Assembly: GCA_035772405.1 (NCBI GenBank)
Contig: JAYKKM010000047.1
Location: 3,204,001 to 3,268,000, forward strand
Direction of reading: 5' to 3'
Length of the DNA: 64,000 nucleotides
Source of the DNA: Chrysogorgia sp. JL179-B06
Lineage: Eukaryota > Cnidaria > Anthozoa > Scleralcyonacea > Chrysogorgiidae
Under the pieces are notes generated by a model. That model saw only the letters and a program-made list of their open reading frames with translations. It made no database searches and was not told the origin of the DNA. The translations under genes were made by a program, and so were the position numbers. This document shows positions 1 through 7,479 of the stretch, piece after piece (within the stretch, counting starts at the first letter, position 1; every line of letters begins with the position of its first letter).

Positions 1-2789
1 TTCTCAAAAGCGTTCTTAGCCGCAGTTCTTTTGACTGTGTTAAAGTCGATGTACTTGCCTAGCCACTTGGACTGGTCAAACTGCAGGACCCTGTGAATCT
101 TATTGATTTTTAATCCAAGATCCATGTACAACTGCAGATTTCCGTAGTGACACACATACTTTTTTTTGTCCATCAAATTAGTCACCAGCTTCTTCACACC
201 ACCAACACTCACGTTAAACTTATTTTTGATTTTCGTGCAGTACTCCGACAACATGTCAACGGTTATCTCCATCTTCTCGGGAGCCAACGGGTAATCGTTG
301 TGTAGGTCATGCAAATGGGCTGGGTACTCCAAGTCGACCTCGAGCAGTAAACCTTTTTTACTATTGTTGTGATAGTCGTGCAGATTAACTTTTTCTATTT
401 CTTTCTCAGTCAACCACTTGAAGCCGCCCGTGGGTAGACTTCGACTCATTGCCCATCCATACAAGTTGTTGGCGTCAAGGTACATCAAATACTTCGACTC
501 TTGCTCTTTGTCATACCCTTCCATGTACTTATTATTCGCCACACCATGTCTGTTGCATATGTAGCTCACACCACCACGCATACCTAGTTCTACGAACTGG
601 AACATGTCGATGTCGGACAATAACTCAAGCTCCACTCCAGTCATCTTCAGCATGGCGTCCCAAGCCAACCCAGGCGATGTGAAATAATGGCAAGGGTCTA
701 GTTTATACTCACGGTGACATGTCTTTCTAAAGTTCTCAAAAACGTCGGCAAGCAAGAGCACGTCACTTTTCAAATACAGGTCGTGATACCCACCCATGTT
801 TTCAACGTCGAAGTAGTCCCACACATCGCAAGCACGCTCATGCATTTCTTCCGTAATATCTTCGTCATTCAGAATATTGTAAAAGTCCTTTTTGGAGGGT
901 AGCTCGCATTCATCAAATTTATCAAAGGAGTCCATATAATCGTAGGGATAGACTCCCTTTCTTGTCATGAGTGCCAACCCCTCGTCATGAAACACTTCTG
1001 ACGTGTATTTGAAAGCGTCTCTTGGTAGGTTCTTCACCAAGTTGTCTAGACCACTGCTCATGAACTGAAAGCTGTCCAAGAATACCAAGTTTTTTCCAAG
1101 CATGAACGCCATGTACTTCTCCATGTTGTTCGGTATCACGTTTATGTCTTGACCAAACTTGCCAATCTCCTGCATGATGAAATGGCTATCGTAGCCGCGT
1201 AAGTTATGAAAGATCACAGGAATTTTGTCAGTCAACTTAAAGTTCACGTTACACTCACGATGTGCGGACCCTCTGTACTTACCTGACACGTGACAGTGGT
1301 CTCTCACTCTAACGTCAGCGCCAGTGTACTCGACACTGCAAATATGACAACTTTTAGCCTCGTCAAAGTTCTTCTTATCGGCATCAGTCAGTATCATTTC
1401 TTTGTTAAAGTGACTCTCAGATGTTTTTTTACAATATTCAACAATTTCTAACATCTCCCCAATGAACTTGTTGACTGCATTTTCACCGCGATACACTTTC
1501 ACTGGCTTACTGTACTCGTTGTCATAACAACAAACCAGTTTATACCCATAGCCGCAGTCAACGTGCCTCTGGTAAGCGTTTGTGTAGCTACACTCGCTCG
1601 ATGGTGTTGTTGTGTCCACCTTCTGTGTGATAGCCTCAAAGTCTGCGTACACCACAAACGGCACATTTAGTTGTCTACTAAAATTCTCATATTTCACTTT
1701 CGCACCTTTTTGCGGCATTTTAATAGCTTGCTTCCCATTGATGACCAAACACACTTCCACATGGCTTTCAAGTACGTCCGCACGGGTAAAACACTGCAAA
1801 CAATACCTGCAAAAGTGCTTTCTCGCCTTATACTTTGTCTGACGGTACATGAATTTGTTAAAATCGCGAATGTACACATAATGCTTGTTGCCCGCGTCGT
1901 TAGTTATCAACAATAGGTCCATATGGTCAGGATACGTCTCCTTAGAAACGTACACAGGGAATGGCTGCAAATTTTCATACCCAAAAACATTGATGCTAAT
2001 ATCGTTCGCCTTTTCGATCTTGTTGTAGTCTTTGAGTGTGACTGGGAAGTCAATTCCGTCATAATTCAGCTCACCGACATGCCTAGCGTACTTCGACGTT
2101 CTATCAGAGTGTTTTCCAACAGGAAACTTATGCGCAAGGTGACACCATCTAAAGCACTCGTTGTCATCATCGTTATTTACGTTTATCAGACCCTTCATAC
2201 TATTGCGCAACTCCTTTGGCAGCGCGATGTAGCTACTCCCATGCAGAGGTCTATAAATAGCGACGTTAACGTAGTGTGCATCTATTTTGTCGATAGTCCA
2301 TCCAGACCCCTCAGATAACCACCCAGCTATCCGCGTCAAAATCTGCTCCGATCCACGATTGGCGACACCCTCGATGTCATGCTTGTTAATGACGACGAAC
2401 GTTTCGCTGTTAAAGTAGGCAGTTTTGTATGTGGTCTTATTGAGTTCTAAAACTTTCTCAAAAGTGACTTTGACTGTCTCCACCACTTTCATTCCGTTGG
2501 TCTCACCTAGTTCACGTCTCAAAAGGTTAGTGACAGCGCTTCTACTACCATTTACTTGATTGATGTCTCTGTCGTCAATTACTTCGACTCCATAGGACCT
2601 TGTGAACCCTCTCAGTGCTCGATCCAACAAATGTGTTGACGGTGTGAGGTCTTCGACTGCAGGTTGTGTTTCTTGATCTCTAAAGAAGCCGTGAACGTTG
2701 GTCGCTTCATCTGTTAGTGAATTGACAACGGCTGCGCTCGTCTTATGCGCCCGTCTTTTTTTCAGCGGGTTTCTCACAGTCCGACTCAT
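1..2789 (-). CDS. polB: Polinton protein-primed family B DNA polymerase (partial, runs off window)
   Basis: The reading frame opens with ATG at 2789 and runs leftwards with no stop to base 1, giving 929 codons of an incomplete protein. The enzyme would copy the element DNA using a terminal-protein primer. Visible in order: a Cys/His zinc-finger-like stretch near residues 325-345; exonuclease motif I (YADFEA, D383/E385); a CHIC...HCH...C cluster near 478-512, like an HNH/endonuclease VII zinc site; the second exonuclease motif (HNLRGYD, D534); the third (YLKSD, D676); and polymerase motif A (LDANNLYG, D772). Polymerase motifs B and C should follow and must lie beyond the left edge. It is the last gene of a leftward cluster, 10 bases after the zinc-ribbon gene. 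Family assignment to DNA_pol_B_2 of Polintons is confident; the completeness of the C-terminus cannot be judged. Confidence 0.95.
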   Translation of the reverse strand, partial: MSRTVRNPLKKRRAHKTSAAVVNSLTDEATNVHGFFRDQETQPAVEDLTPSTHLLDRALRGFTRSYGVEVIDDRDINQVNGSRSAVTNLLRRELGETNGMKVVETVKVTFEKVLELNKTTYKTAYFNSETFVVINKHDIEGVANRGSEQILTRIAGWLSEGSGWTIDKIDAHYVNVAIYRPLHGSSYIALPKELRNSMKGLINVNNDDDNECFRWCHLAHKFPVGKHSDRTSKYARHVGELNYDGIDFPVTLKDYNKIEKANDISINVFGYENLQPFPVYVSKETYPDHMDLLLITNDAGNKHYVYIRDFNKFMYRQTKYKARKHFCRYCLQCFTRADVLESHVEVCLVINGKQAIKMPQKGAKVKYENFSRQLNVPFVVYADFEAITQKVDTTTPSSECSYTNAYQRHVDCGYGYKLVCCYDNEYSKPVKVYRGENAVNKFIGEMLEIVEYCKKTSESHFNKEMILTDADKKNFDEAKSCHICSVEYTGADVRVRDHCHVSGKYRGSAHRECNVNFKLTDKIPVIFHNLRGYDSHFIMQEIGKFGQDINVIPNNMEKYMAFMLGKNLVFLDSFQFMSSGLDNLVKNLPRDAFKYTSEVFHDEGLALMTRKGVYPYDYMDSFDKFDECELPSKKDFYNILNDEDITEEMHERACDVWDYFDVENMGGYHDLYLKSDVLLLADVFENFRKTCHREYKLDPCHYFTSPGLAWDAMLKMTGVELELLSDIDMFQFVELGMRGGVSYICNRHGVANNKYMEGYDKEQESKYLMYLDANNLYGWAMSRSLPTGGFKWLTEKEIEKVNLHDYHNNSKKGLLLEVDLEYPAHLHDLHNDYPLAPEKMEITVDMLSEYCTKIKNKFNVSVGGVKKLVTNLMDKKKYVCHYGNLQLYMDLGLKINKIHRVLQFDQSKWLGKYIDFNTVKRTAAKNAFE

Positions 2790-2799
2790 TGGCTTATAC

Positions 2800-3363
2800 T
2801 TACACTACACTTTTTTTCTTAGCCCACTCATTGTAATAAATATCACCACTCTCACACCATCCCAGCTTTGGGTACACCACCCCAAACAAATTATCGTCAA
2901 ACAAGTCTTTCACCTTCCCGTCTTTGAGGTCTGACACCTTCTTGAGTGTCTCGACTCGTCTTCTGTGACACAACCTAATAATGTAGTATCCATATCTGCT
3001 GACATTTCTACCCTTTATCAAATTGCATGAGTGCAGCACATTGACAACTTTCAGGAAGTCCTCTTTTATCAACTCAAGGTGCTCACCCTTCACAACGTTC
3101 CGTAGTCTCCTTCCCATCCACCAAGACCGTTTGTGAACGCTTTTTAACCGAGTGAGTCTCATGTCGCTGTAACTCTGAGTGTAACCCCATTCGGTGTCGC
3201 CACACTTTGGACACGCGTACCCACCGCAGTCAGTCACATGTTTCACAACGTCACAATCCAAGCAGTAGTAAAGCCTGAAGGTGTCTCCACACTCAATTTG
3301 CGTCTCGCTCGCGATCTCGTCAATTGTGTAGCCGTAACTCATCTGCCTCATAAGTTTGTCCAT
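2800..3363 (-). CDS. Zinc-ribbon protein of the Polinton, function unknown
   Basis: 187 residues. I chose the ATG at 3363; the codon just upstream is GTG and there is no reason to use it. A zinc-ribbon is plain near the N-terminus: C34-x2-C37 then C51-x2-C54 (CLDC and CPKC), which fits DNA or protein binding. The rest is basic and mixed helical, with no catalytic motif that I recognise. It sits between the small membrane-protein genes and the polymerase, with a 10-base gap to the polymerase start, so a replication or transcription accessory role is possible but only inferred from position. Confidence 0.75.
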   Translation of the reverse strand: MDKLMRQMSYGYTIDEIASETQIECGDTFRLYYCLDCDVVKHVTDCGGYACPKCGDTEWGYTQSYSDMRLTRLKSVHKRSWWMGRRLRNVVKGEHLELIKEDFLKVVNVLHSCNLIKGRNVSRYGYYIIRLCHRRRVETLKKVSDLKDGKVKDLFDDNLFGVVYPKLGWCESGDIYYNEWAKKKSVV

Positions 3364-3391
3364 CACTCTTATACTACTCCAACATATTTTT

Positions 3392-3811
3392 TCACCGAGT
3401 TAGCACCCACACTACTATTCCACTACTCAAACCTAGCGCGCTAACAAACAATAATTGGTATTCCTTCATTTCCGCACTTGGTTGGTAGTAATCCGCAACC
3501 TTCGGGAGGTCAGTGAACACTCGTCCGCTGTACTGAATAGTCATTACGCTTCTAAGTTCTTCCAACGCGTGGTTTGTGTCATTGATGTCAGCATTAGCGT
3601 CAGAGAGCCGTTGTCGTAAACGCTGGATCTTATCTTTCTTAGCGACCTCATTTTCATACCACACTTCTTTCGCACTGGCTAACTGTTCCAACGCATGGTT
3701 ATGTCTTTTCATCTCAGCTTCATAACCTGAATGATTAAACTTTGAAAACATAAAACCAGCGCCCGCAAAAGCCACTGCATTAAATATCCCTCCAGTCACA
3801 ACACTCACCAT
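3392..3811 (-). CDS. Small membrane protein with central coiled coil
   Basis: 139 residues starting at ATG 3811. A Gly/Ala-rich hydrophobic segment lies at residues 4-22. A charged central region (about 30-95), rich in Glu, Lys, Arg, Gln and Ala, looks like a coiled coil. A second hydrophobic segment fills the last 20 residues. This two-ended membrane layout suggests a virion or membrane-associated structural protein. It is one of three consecutive short membrane proteins on the same strand (with 3816-4052 and 4076-4423), with only 4 bases to the gene upstream. I do not know a function; the family recurs, as far as I recall, in cnidarian Polinton copies. Confidence 0.75.
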   Translation of the reverse strand: MVSVVTGGIFNAVAFAGAGFMFSKFNHSGYEAEMKRHNHALEQLASAKEVWYENEVAKKDKIQRLRQRLSDANADINDTNHALEELRSVMTIQYSGRVFTDLPKVADYYQPSAEMKEYQLLFVSALGLSSGIVVWVLTR

Positions 3812-3815
3812 TAAC

Positions 3816-4052
3816 TTACGTTGATTTGAATGGATCTGTCGGTATCCACTTTTTCGATTGCATCCATTTTACTAACAGCGTTCCCGCACCAACAGCCGCA
3901 GCAAGTTTCACTGTGCCTTTAACTGTCTCTGGTGTTCCCAATGGCTCTCCCAAAGCCTTTTTAGAAATCATACTCACTGCCACAGCACCAGTCGTAACAA
4001 GTAGTGCGTCGTACAATTCGTTCATAAGTTCTTTTCGATCGATCGCGGACAT
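3816..4052 (-). CDS. Small hydrophobic Polinton protein
   Basis: 78 residues from ATG 4052, which follows a TATATATG context. Two moderately hydrophobic Ala/Val/Gly-rich segments (about residues 14-31 and 48-62) flank a short polar linker, and the C-terminus is polar. This looks like a small membrane or capsid-cementing protein. No enzyme motif is visible. It is tightly packed: 23 bases after the 115-residue gene and 4 bases before the coiled-coil membrane protein gene. Confidence 0.7.
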   Translation of the reverse strand: MSAIDRKELMNELYDALLVTTGAVAVSMISKKALGEPLGTPETVKGTVKLAAAVGAGTLLVKWMQSKKWIPTDPFKST

Positions 4053-4075
4053 ATATACATTGTCGTGTGTTTTGT

Positions 4076-4423
4076 TTAAGAATCAAACGTGTCTAACGCT
4101 GGACGACAAGTTCTACGATTTTCTGACGCGGGTGATGCTGCAGTACTCACAGGTTCTAGTCGTGTTTCTTTTTCACTACTAATTGTGTACCACAATGAAG
4201 CAGCAGCAACGATAACACCAAGTGTTCCGACAATATAACCATAGCTCCACTCACCACCCTGTTCCTCGTTGACTATCATTTCACGCATTTTCTTTTCTTT
4301 AGCAGCTTTCGATATCTCAGCCAACTTTTTACCAGCAGCGACACGCTTCGGGTCCTTCACCTTAACACTTTTCACATCAGCTGTGATCTTCGCTTCAACA
4401 GCCGTCTGTGAGTCCTCAACCAT
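4076..4423 (-). CDS. Single-pass membrane protein with basic N-terminal region
   Basis: 115 residues from ATG 4423. The first 50 residues are Lys/Ala-rich and charged. One clear transmembrane segment follows (about residues 60-80, GYIVGTLGVIVAAASLWYTI), then a polar Ser/Thr/Glu tail. It is the first gene of the leftward cluster ending in the polymerase and diverges from the thymidine kinase across a 148-base intergenic region. Function unknown; structural or membrane-associated by inference. Confidence 0.7.
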   Translation of the reverse strand: MVEDSQTAVEAKITADVKSVKVKDPKRVAAGKKLAEISKAAKEKKMREMIVNEEQGGEWSYGYIVGTLGVIVAAASLWYTISSEKETRLEPVSTAASPASENRRTCRPALDTFDS

Positions 4424-4571
4424 CTAATACATTATCACGTGTTATCTTACTCACAGTTGACCTCACAGGTATCTCACAGATGACCTCACAGGTGTCTCAC
4501 AGTTCCAGACCAAACGCATTAAAAATTAGGTTGCCACAATAAAAAAGTATTTCTCTGTAGGTATAGTAACC
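4424..4571. promoter_or_regulatory. Divergent intergenic region with 23-bp repeats
   Basis: This stretch separates the leftward membrane-protein cluster from the rightward thymidine kinase and so should hold both start regions. Two near-identical 23-bp direct repeats (4450-4472 and 4473-4495) and a partial third (to 4504) are built on CTCACAG and GACCTCACAGGT. An AT-rich stretch (about 4518-4550) lies closer to the kinase. The repeats could be binding sites for a regulator; this is inference. Confidence 0.5.
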
Positions 4572-5147
4572 ATGACAGAGAAAGTTGGTAGACTAGAAAT
4601 CGTGATTGGTCCCATGTTCGCAGGAAAAACGACAGAGACTCTTCGTAGGTTAGTCACGTTAAGTAAGTCAGGGCTCAAAGTCCTCTACATGAACAACGCA
4701 GGTGACACTAGGCGAACTGACCACGCGTTCTCCACACATCGTCAGACCATTGTTGTCGGATCAGACAGTTTACCTGCGAAGTTAATCACCAACCTTCCGA
4801 GTTCTTCCGAGATAGCTGGTTATGACGTCATCGGAATTGACGAAGGCCATTGGTACTCTGGGTTACTCCCAATTATTCGCGAATACATTAAAGCTGGTAT
4901 TCACGTCATTATTTGTGGTCTCATAACAACAGAGCACTTAAAAAGACTTGGTGAGCTCGACACATTGTTCCCAATGGCAGACGACATCACATTTCTAAAA
5001 GCGTATTGCGCCGTTTGCCGTGACACTCGCGGAGCAACTGTTGAAGCACCATTCAATTGGAGATACAATCCAGGGCCATCATTCGTTGGTGGTGCTGAGC
5101 AATATCGCGCGGTGTGCAGACGTCATCATCCTTCCACACAAAATTAG
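4572..5147 (+). CDS. tk: Thymidine kinase (class II)
   Basis: 191 residues, the usual length of the small tetrameric class II thymidine kinases. It would phosphorylate thymidine to dTMP using ATP, supporting DNA synthesis. Motifs: P-loop GPMFAGKT at residues 13-20, Walker B-like IDE with D90/E91, and a C-terminal zinc site made by C146, C149, C182 and H185. The ATG at 4572 is the first in frame after the upstream intergenic region. It is the only rightward gene in the left half of the element and faces the Bro-N nuclease gene. Not a standard Polinton core gene; likely acquired from a host or viral source, direction unknown. Confidence 0.93.
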   Translation: MTEKVGRLEIVIGPMFAGKTTETLRRLVTLSKSGLKVLYMNNAGDTRRTDHAFSTHRQTIVVGSDSLPAKLITNLPSSSEIAGYDVIGIDEGHWYSGLLPIIREYIKAGIHVIICGLITTEHLKRLGELDTLFPMADDITFLKAYCAVCRDTRGATVEAPFNWRYNPGPSFVGGAEQYRAVCRRHHPSTQN

Positions 5148-5382
5148 GGGTGTTCTCGGATACCCCACTTTTTAAATTTAGACATTGGTCACATGAAGTG
5201 TCCAATGTCATAGAAACATTTTTTCACACAGTGGTCAGAAGGTTTGTGAAATAAAGAGAAAGAGTTTCACAGATATTTTTATCAAGTTAAAAAAAACGTC
5301 TTTAAAAATGCTAGAGCAGTTGTCGCTTCAAACATCGTCTCAACAATGAGAACGAGTGCTAACTCGACTTACTACTCGCTGT
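5148..5382. promoter_or_regulatory. Convergent intergenic region with hairpin and AATAAA
   Basis: This lies between the 3' ends of the thymidine kinase (+) and the Bro-N nuclease (-). Just after the kinase stop a GGGGT...ACCCC stem is followed by a short T-run (about 5149-5177), and AATAAA occurs at 5250-5255, suitable as a polyadenylation signal for the kinase transcript. No gene is seen here. Confidence 0.45.
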
Positions 5383-6144
5383 CTAAAAAGTCTCTTTACA
5401 ATAACGTCTCTCATGGTTACTCAACGCTGATTTATTTTTAAATTTACGAAAACACTGAGAGCACTGAAACCCAACGTCAAAGAGATATTTTATTACCGTG
5501 GTAATAGCGTCGTCGTACGAGTCACACAAGAGTGTTAGATAACCAGCGGATTTATATCTGAGCAACAGAGACTCCTGCTCTTTGGACGTCTTACCTGTAC
5601 CACCTGGATTCTTGAACTCAATCACGAGTCCGCTGTGCTGTCGGTTTGCATTGGCAATAATCAAGTCAGGCGTTCCACGTTGGTAACCTTTTTTCCACGA
5701 ATTTATTCTTTTACTCGAGGTGTCTTGATTCTCACCACAAGCGGCTACCAAAATAGCCTCTGGATAATACTTCCTAAGAAAACCAACAACTTTCGTATGA
5801 AGGTCGAACTCGGTGATCATTTTAAACTGATTGTGTTTGAGACCGACGTCAGCTAAACTTTTTCTAACGCTTGGTAAGACTTCTGAGTGCACCCACCTTC
5901 CAAAGTGTTTCGCACGCTCCAATTTACTCGAGAACGTCAATGAGTAGACTCCAAGTTCGTTGATAAACGAGGCTTGTTCCATCTTCATTTCGCAATCAGG
6001 TTCGACGTGGTCGTTGACTGCATCTTTTGGTCGAGCGTAACCTAGAGCGCTTGCGACTTCTCTTGCTTTGAACCATATTTCACCGTTGTGATTAACCGTC
6101 GTGATTTGGTGACCATCGAATAATTGCACTGAGTTGGTTGCCAT
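5383..6144 (-). CDS. Bro-N / VRR-NUC nuclease / zinc-finger fusion protein
   Basis: 253 residues from ATG 6144. Residues about 5-100 match the Bro-N (BRO family N-terminal DNA-binding) pattern, with WFKAREVASALGY and a later RWVHSEVLPSVRK segment. Residues about 110-205 look like a VRR-NUC / PD-(D/E)XK nuclease: G-T-P-D at 157-160 and E176-F-K178. The C-terminus has a C2HC finger (C228, C231, H244, C249). Together this suggests a DNA-binding structure-specific nuclease, possibly for replication intermediates or host interaction. It lies downstream of the small MG-protein genes on the same strand. Domain order is seen directly; function is inferred. Confidence 0.88.
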   Translation of the reverse strand: MATNSVQLFDGHQITTVNHNGEIWFKAREVASALGYARPKDAVNDHVEPDCEMKMEQASFINELGVYSLTFSSKLERAKHFGRWVHSEVLPSVRKSLADVGLKHNQFKMITEFDLHTKVVGFLRKYYPEAILVAACGENQDTSSKRINSWKKGYQRGTPDLIIANANRQHSGLVIEFKNPGGTGKTSKEQESLLLRYKSAGYLTLLCDSYDDAITTVIKYLFDVGFQCSQCFRKFKNKSALSNHERRYCKETF

Positions 6145-6184
6145 TACTATAGCCTCGCAAAAAAAAAACTACTCGACATAGGTG

Positions 6185-6310
6185 TCAGGTTTTTTTATAG
6201 ATCTGGTTTGTTGTGTACCAGTGCAGCAGGTGTGTTTTATTAGTCCTCAGTTTTCTACGTCGTCTGAAAAAGTCTCTAATGTTATGAGCCAGTTTTCTAA
6301 GCCAACCCAT
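6185..6310 (-). CDS. 41-residue basic small protein
   Basis: A short frame opens with ATG 6310 (MGWLRK) and stops at 6185. It lies only 6 bases after the stop of the 69-residue gene. The product is rich in Arg and Lys (an RRRRK run), with an N-terminal hydrophobic/basic mix. MG at the N-terminus would allow myristoylation, but the following residues fit the consensus only loosely. The tight spacing argues for a real gene, but it is short and could be chance. A basic core-type or membrane-active peptide is one possibility. Confidence 0.45.
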   Translation of the reverse strand: MGWLRKLAHNIRDFFRRRRKLRTNKTHLLHWYTTNQIYKKT

Positions 6311-6316
6311 TTTAAC

Positions 6317-6526
6317 TTAGGTCACGTCTCCTACCACTCCCACAGTGTCTGGCTCTGTGGGCAACGTAATAGGTTTGCCGTAAGTCTTTTTAGACCTCAT
6401 ACCAATCTCAGCGTGGAGCTCGAGAGTAACGTCACCGCGACCAAATGATCCACCAGCTTTGAACATGTGATCAGTCGTTTTGTTTATTTTATATATTTCA
6501 CAAGGTCTCGAGATACACGCTCCCAT
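6317..6526 (-). CDS. 69-residue MGACIS protein, possible myristoylated
   Basis: It starts with ATG 6526 directly after the TAA of the fibre-like gene (stop and start codons abut). The N-terminus MGACIS fits the N-myristoylation pattern (G2, S6), with C4 as a possible palmitoylation site. The remainder is mixed polar, with no recognised domain. The placement in a run of same-strand genes with almost no spacing supports it as real. A small membrane-anchored protein acting with the fibre-like protein is an inference. Confidence 0.6.
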   Translation of the reverse strand: MGACISRPCEIYKINKTTDHMFKAGGSFGRGDVTLELHAEIGMRSKKTYGKPITLPTEPDTVGVVGDVT

Positions 6527-7477
6527 TTACTTTACACCATATTCCTTCATCATTTCTCCACCCATGATTATGATGTCTCGGTTTGTCATGTAACCACTCA
6601 CAATTTTCACACCGTAGAATTCTATCAACGATGGGTATGCATAAGGTGCGAGTGGTATTCTTGGTCGATGTATTCCAAAAATTGTTCCATATGGTGTGCC
6701 TATCTTTTTCATGTTCGCTATGAAGTCTGAATCGGTTGACTTGGTGTTATTGACTCTGACGTGTGAATTGCTCATTTGCCAGTGTATTGATATCATATGC
6801 ATTTTACTTATGTCAATGCTACTCGGAATAGTGCATACTTTCTCCATCGCTGGGATGCTACCACCATACGCGAGTTCATTAGTCACACCAGTCTTATACC
6901 CTATGAACTTATCCCAACTACCATCGTCGTTTGATATAATTGTCTCCCAATTTGATCCAGCGGTTCTCATTGGTAACCTCACCACAACAAAAATGGAGAG
7001 ATCACACCACTGCATACTGGGGCAATTAAAATGGAGACCTGACTCAAGTGGGATTGGTGCTAACACAGGTGATAGAAAACTTTGGCTTACACTGCTGATG
7101 CCGATAATAGGACCATAAGCTGGGTTGTTTTGCACTAATTTGCTTGTTTCACCAATGGCTTTCACTTTGTTTGAACCATTGGCGTGAAATTCCACATTTT
7201 TCAAGGCGTGTGTGCTAACGTTGAAGTCGAGCACAACATTGTAGGACTGACTCTTGAGGTAGCCTGACAGCAATTGCTCTAGAGTTCTTTTATTGGTAGC
7301 ATCTGAGTCATCGACTGGGTCTGCTACGTTTTTTATCGCTGAGCCTTGCATGTCTATTATTCCAGACATCCTTCCACCAGTCGCACTTAATTTGGGATCT
7401 TCGTCTAGATGTCTTTTCGTTCTCTTTAGTATTTTATCGTGAGGGTCGTCAGACTCATACCCATAGTTTAGACTCAT
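6527..7477 (-). CDS. Fibre-like protein with phage-tail-type motif and lectin/LamG-like domain
   Basis: 316 residues from ATG 7477. Residues 35-70 carry a motif typical of phage tail-fibre and collar proteins (GG-MSG-IDM-G-I-NV-DP-DD-DA-NK), which usually precedes a trimeric stalk. Residues about 140-310 are beta-rich and resemble a concanavalin A/LamG-like fold, with alternating hydrophobic strands, an EFYGVKIVSG segment and a C-terminal strand. A trimeric surface fibre or attachment protein is the natural reading. It starts 2 bases after the stop of the 490-residue gene. The motif is seen directly; the fold and role are inferred. Confidence 0.65.
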   Translation of the reverse strand: MSLNYGYESDDPHDKILKRTKRHLDEDPKLSATGGRMSGIIDMQGSAIKNVADPVDDSDATNKRTLEQLLSGYLKSQSYNVVLDFNVSTHALKNVEFHANGSNKVKAIGETSKLVQNNPAYGPIIGISSVSQSFLSPVLAPIPLESGLHFNCPSMQWCDLSIFVVVRLPMRTAGSNWETIISNDDGSWDKFIGYKTGVTNELAYGGSIPAMEKVCTIPSSIDISKMHMISIHWQMSNSHVRVNNTKSTDSDFIANMKKIGTPYGTIFGIHRPRIPLAPYAYPSLIEFYGVKIVSGYMTNRDIIIMGGEMMKEYGVK

Positions 7478-7479
7478 TA

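Noticed and set aside
3826..4182. + strand frame of 118 codons across the small membrane genes
   Set aside because: It overlaps two better-supported - strand genes and shows no independent features.
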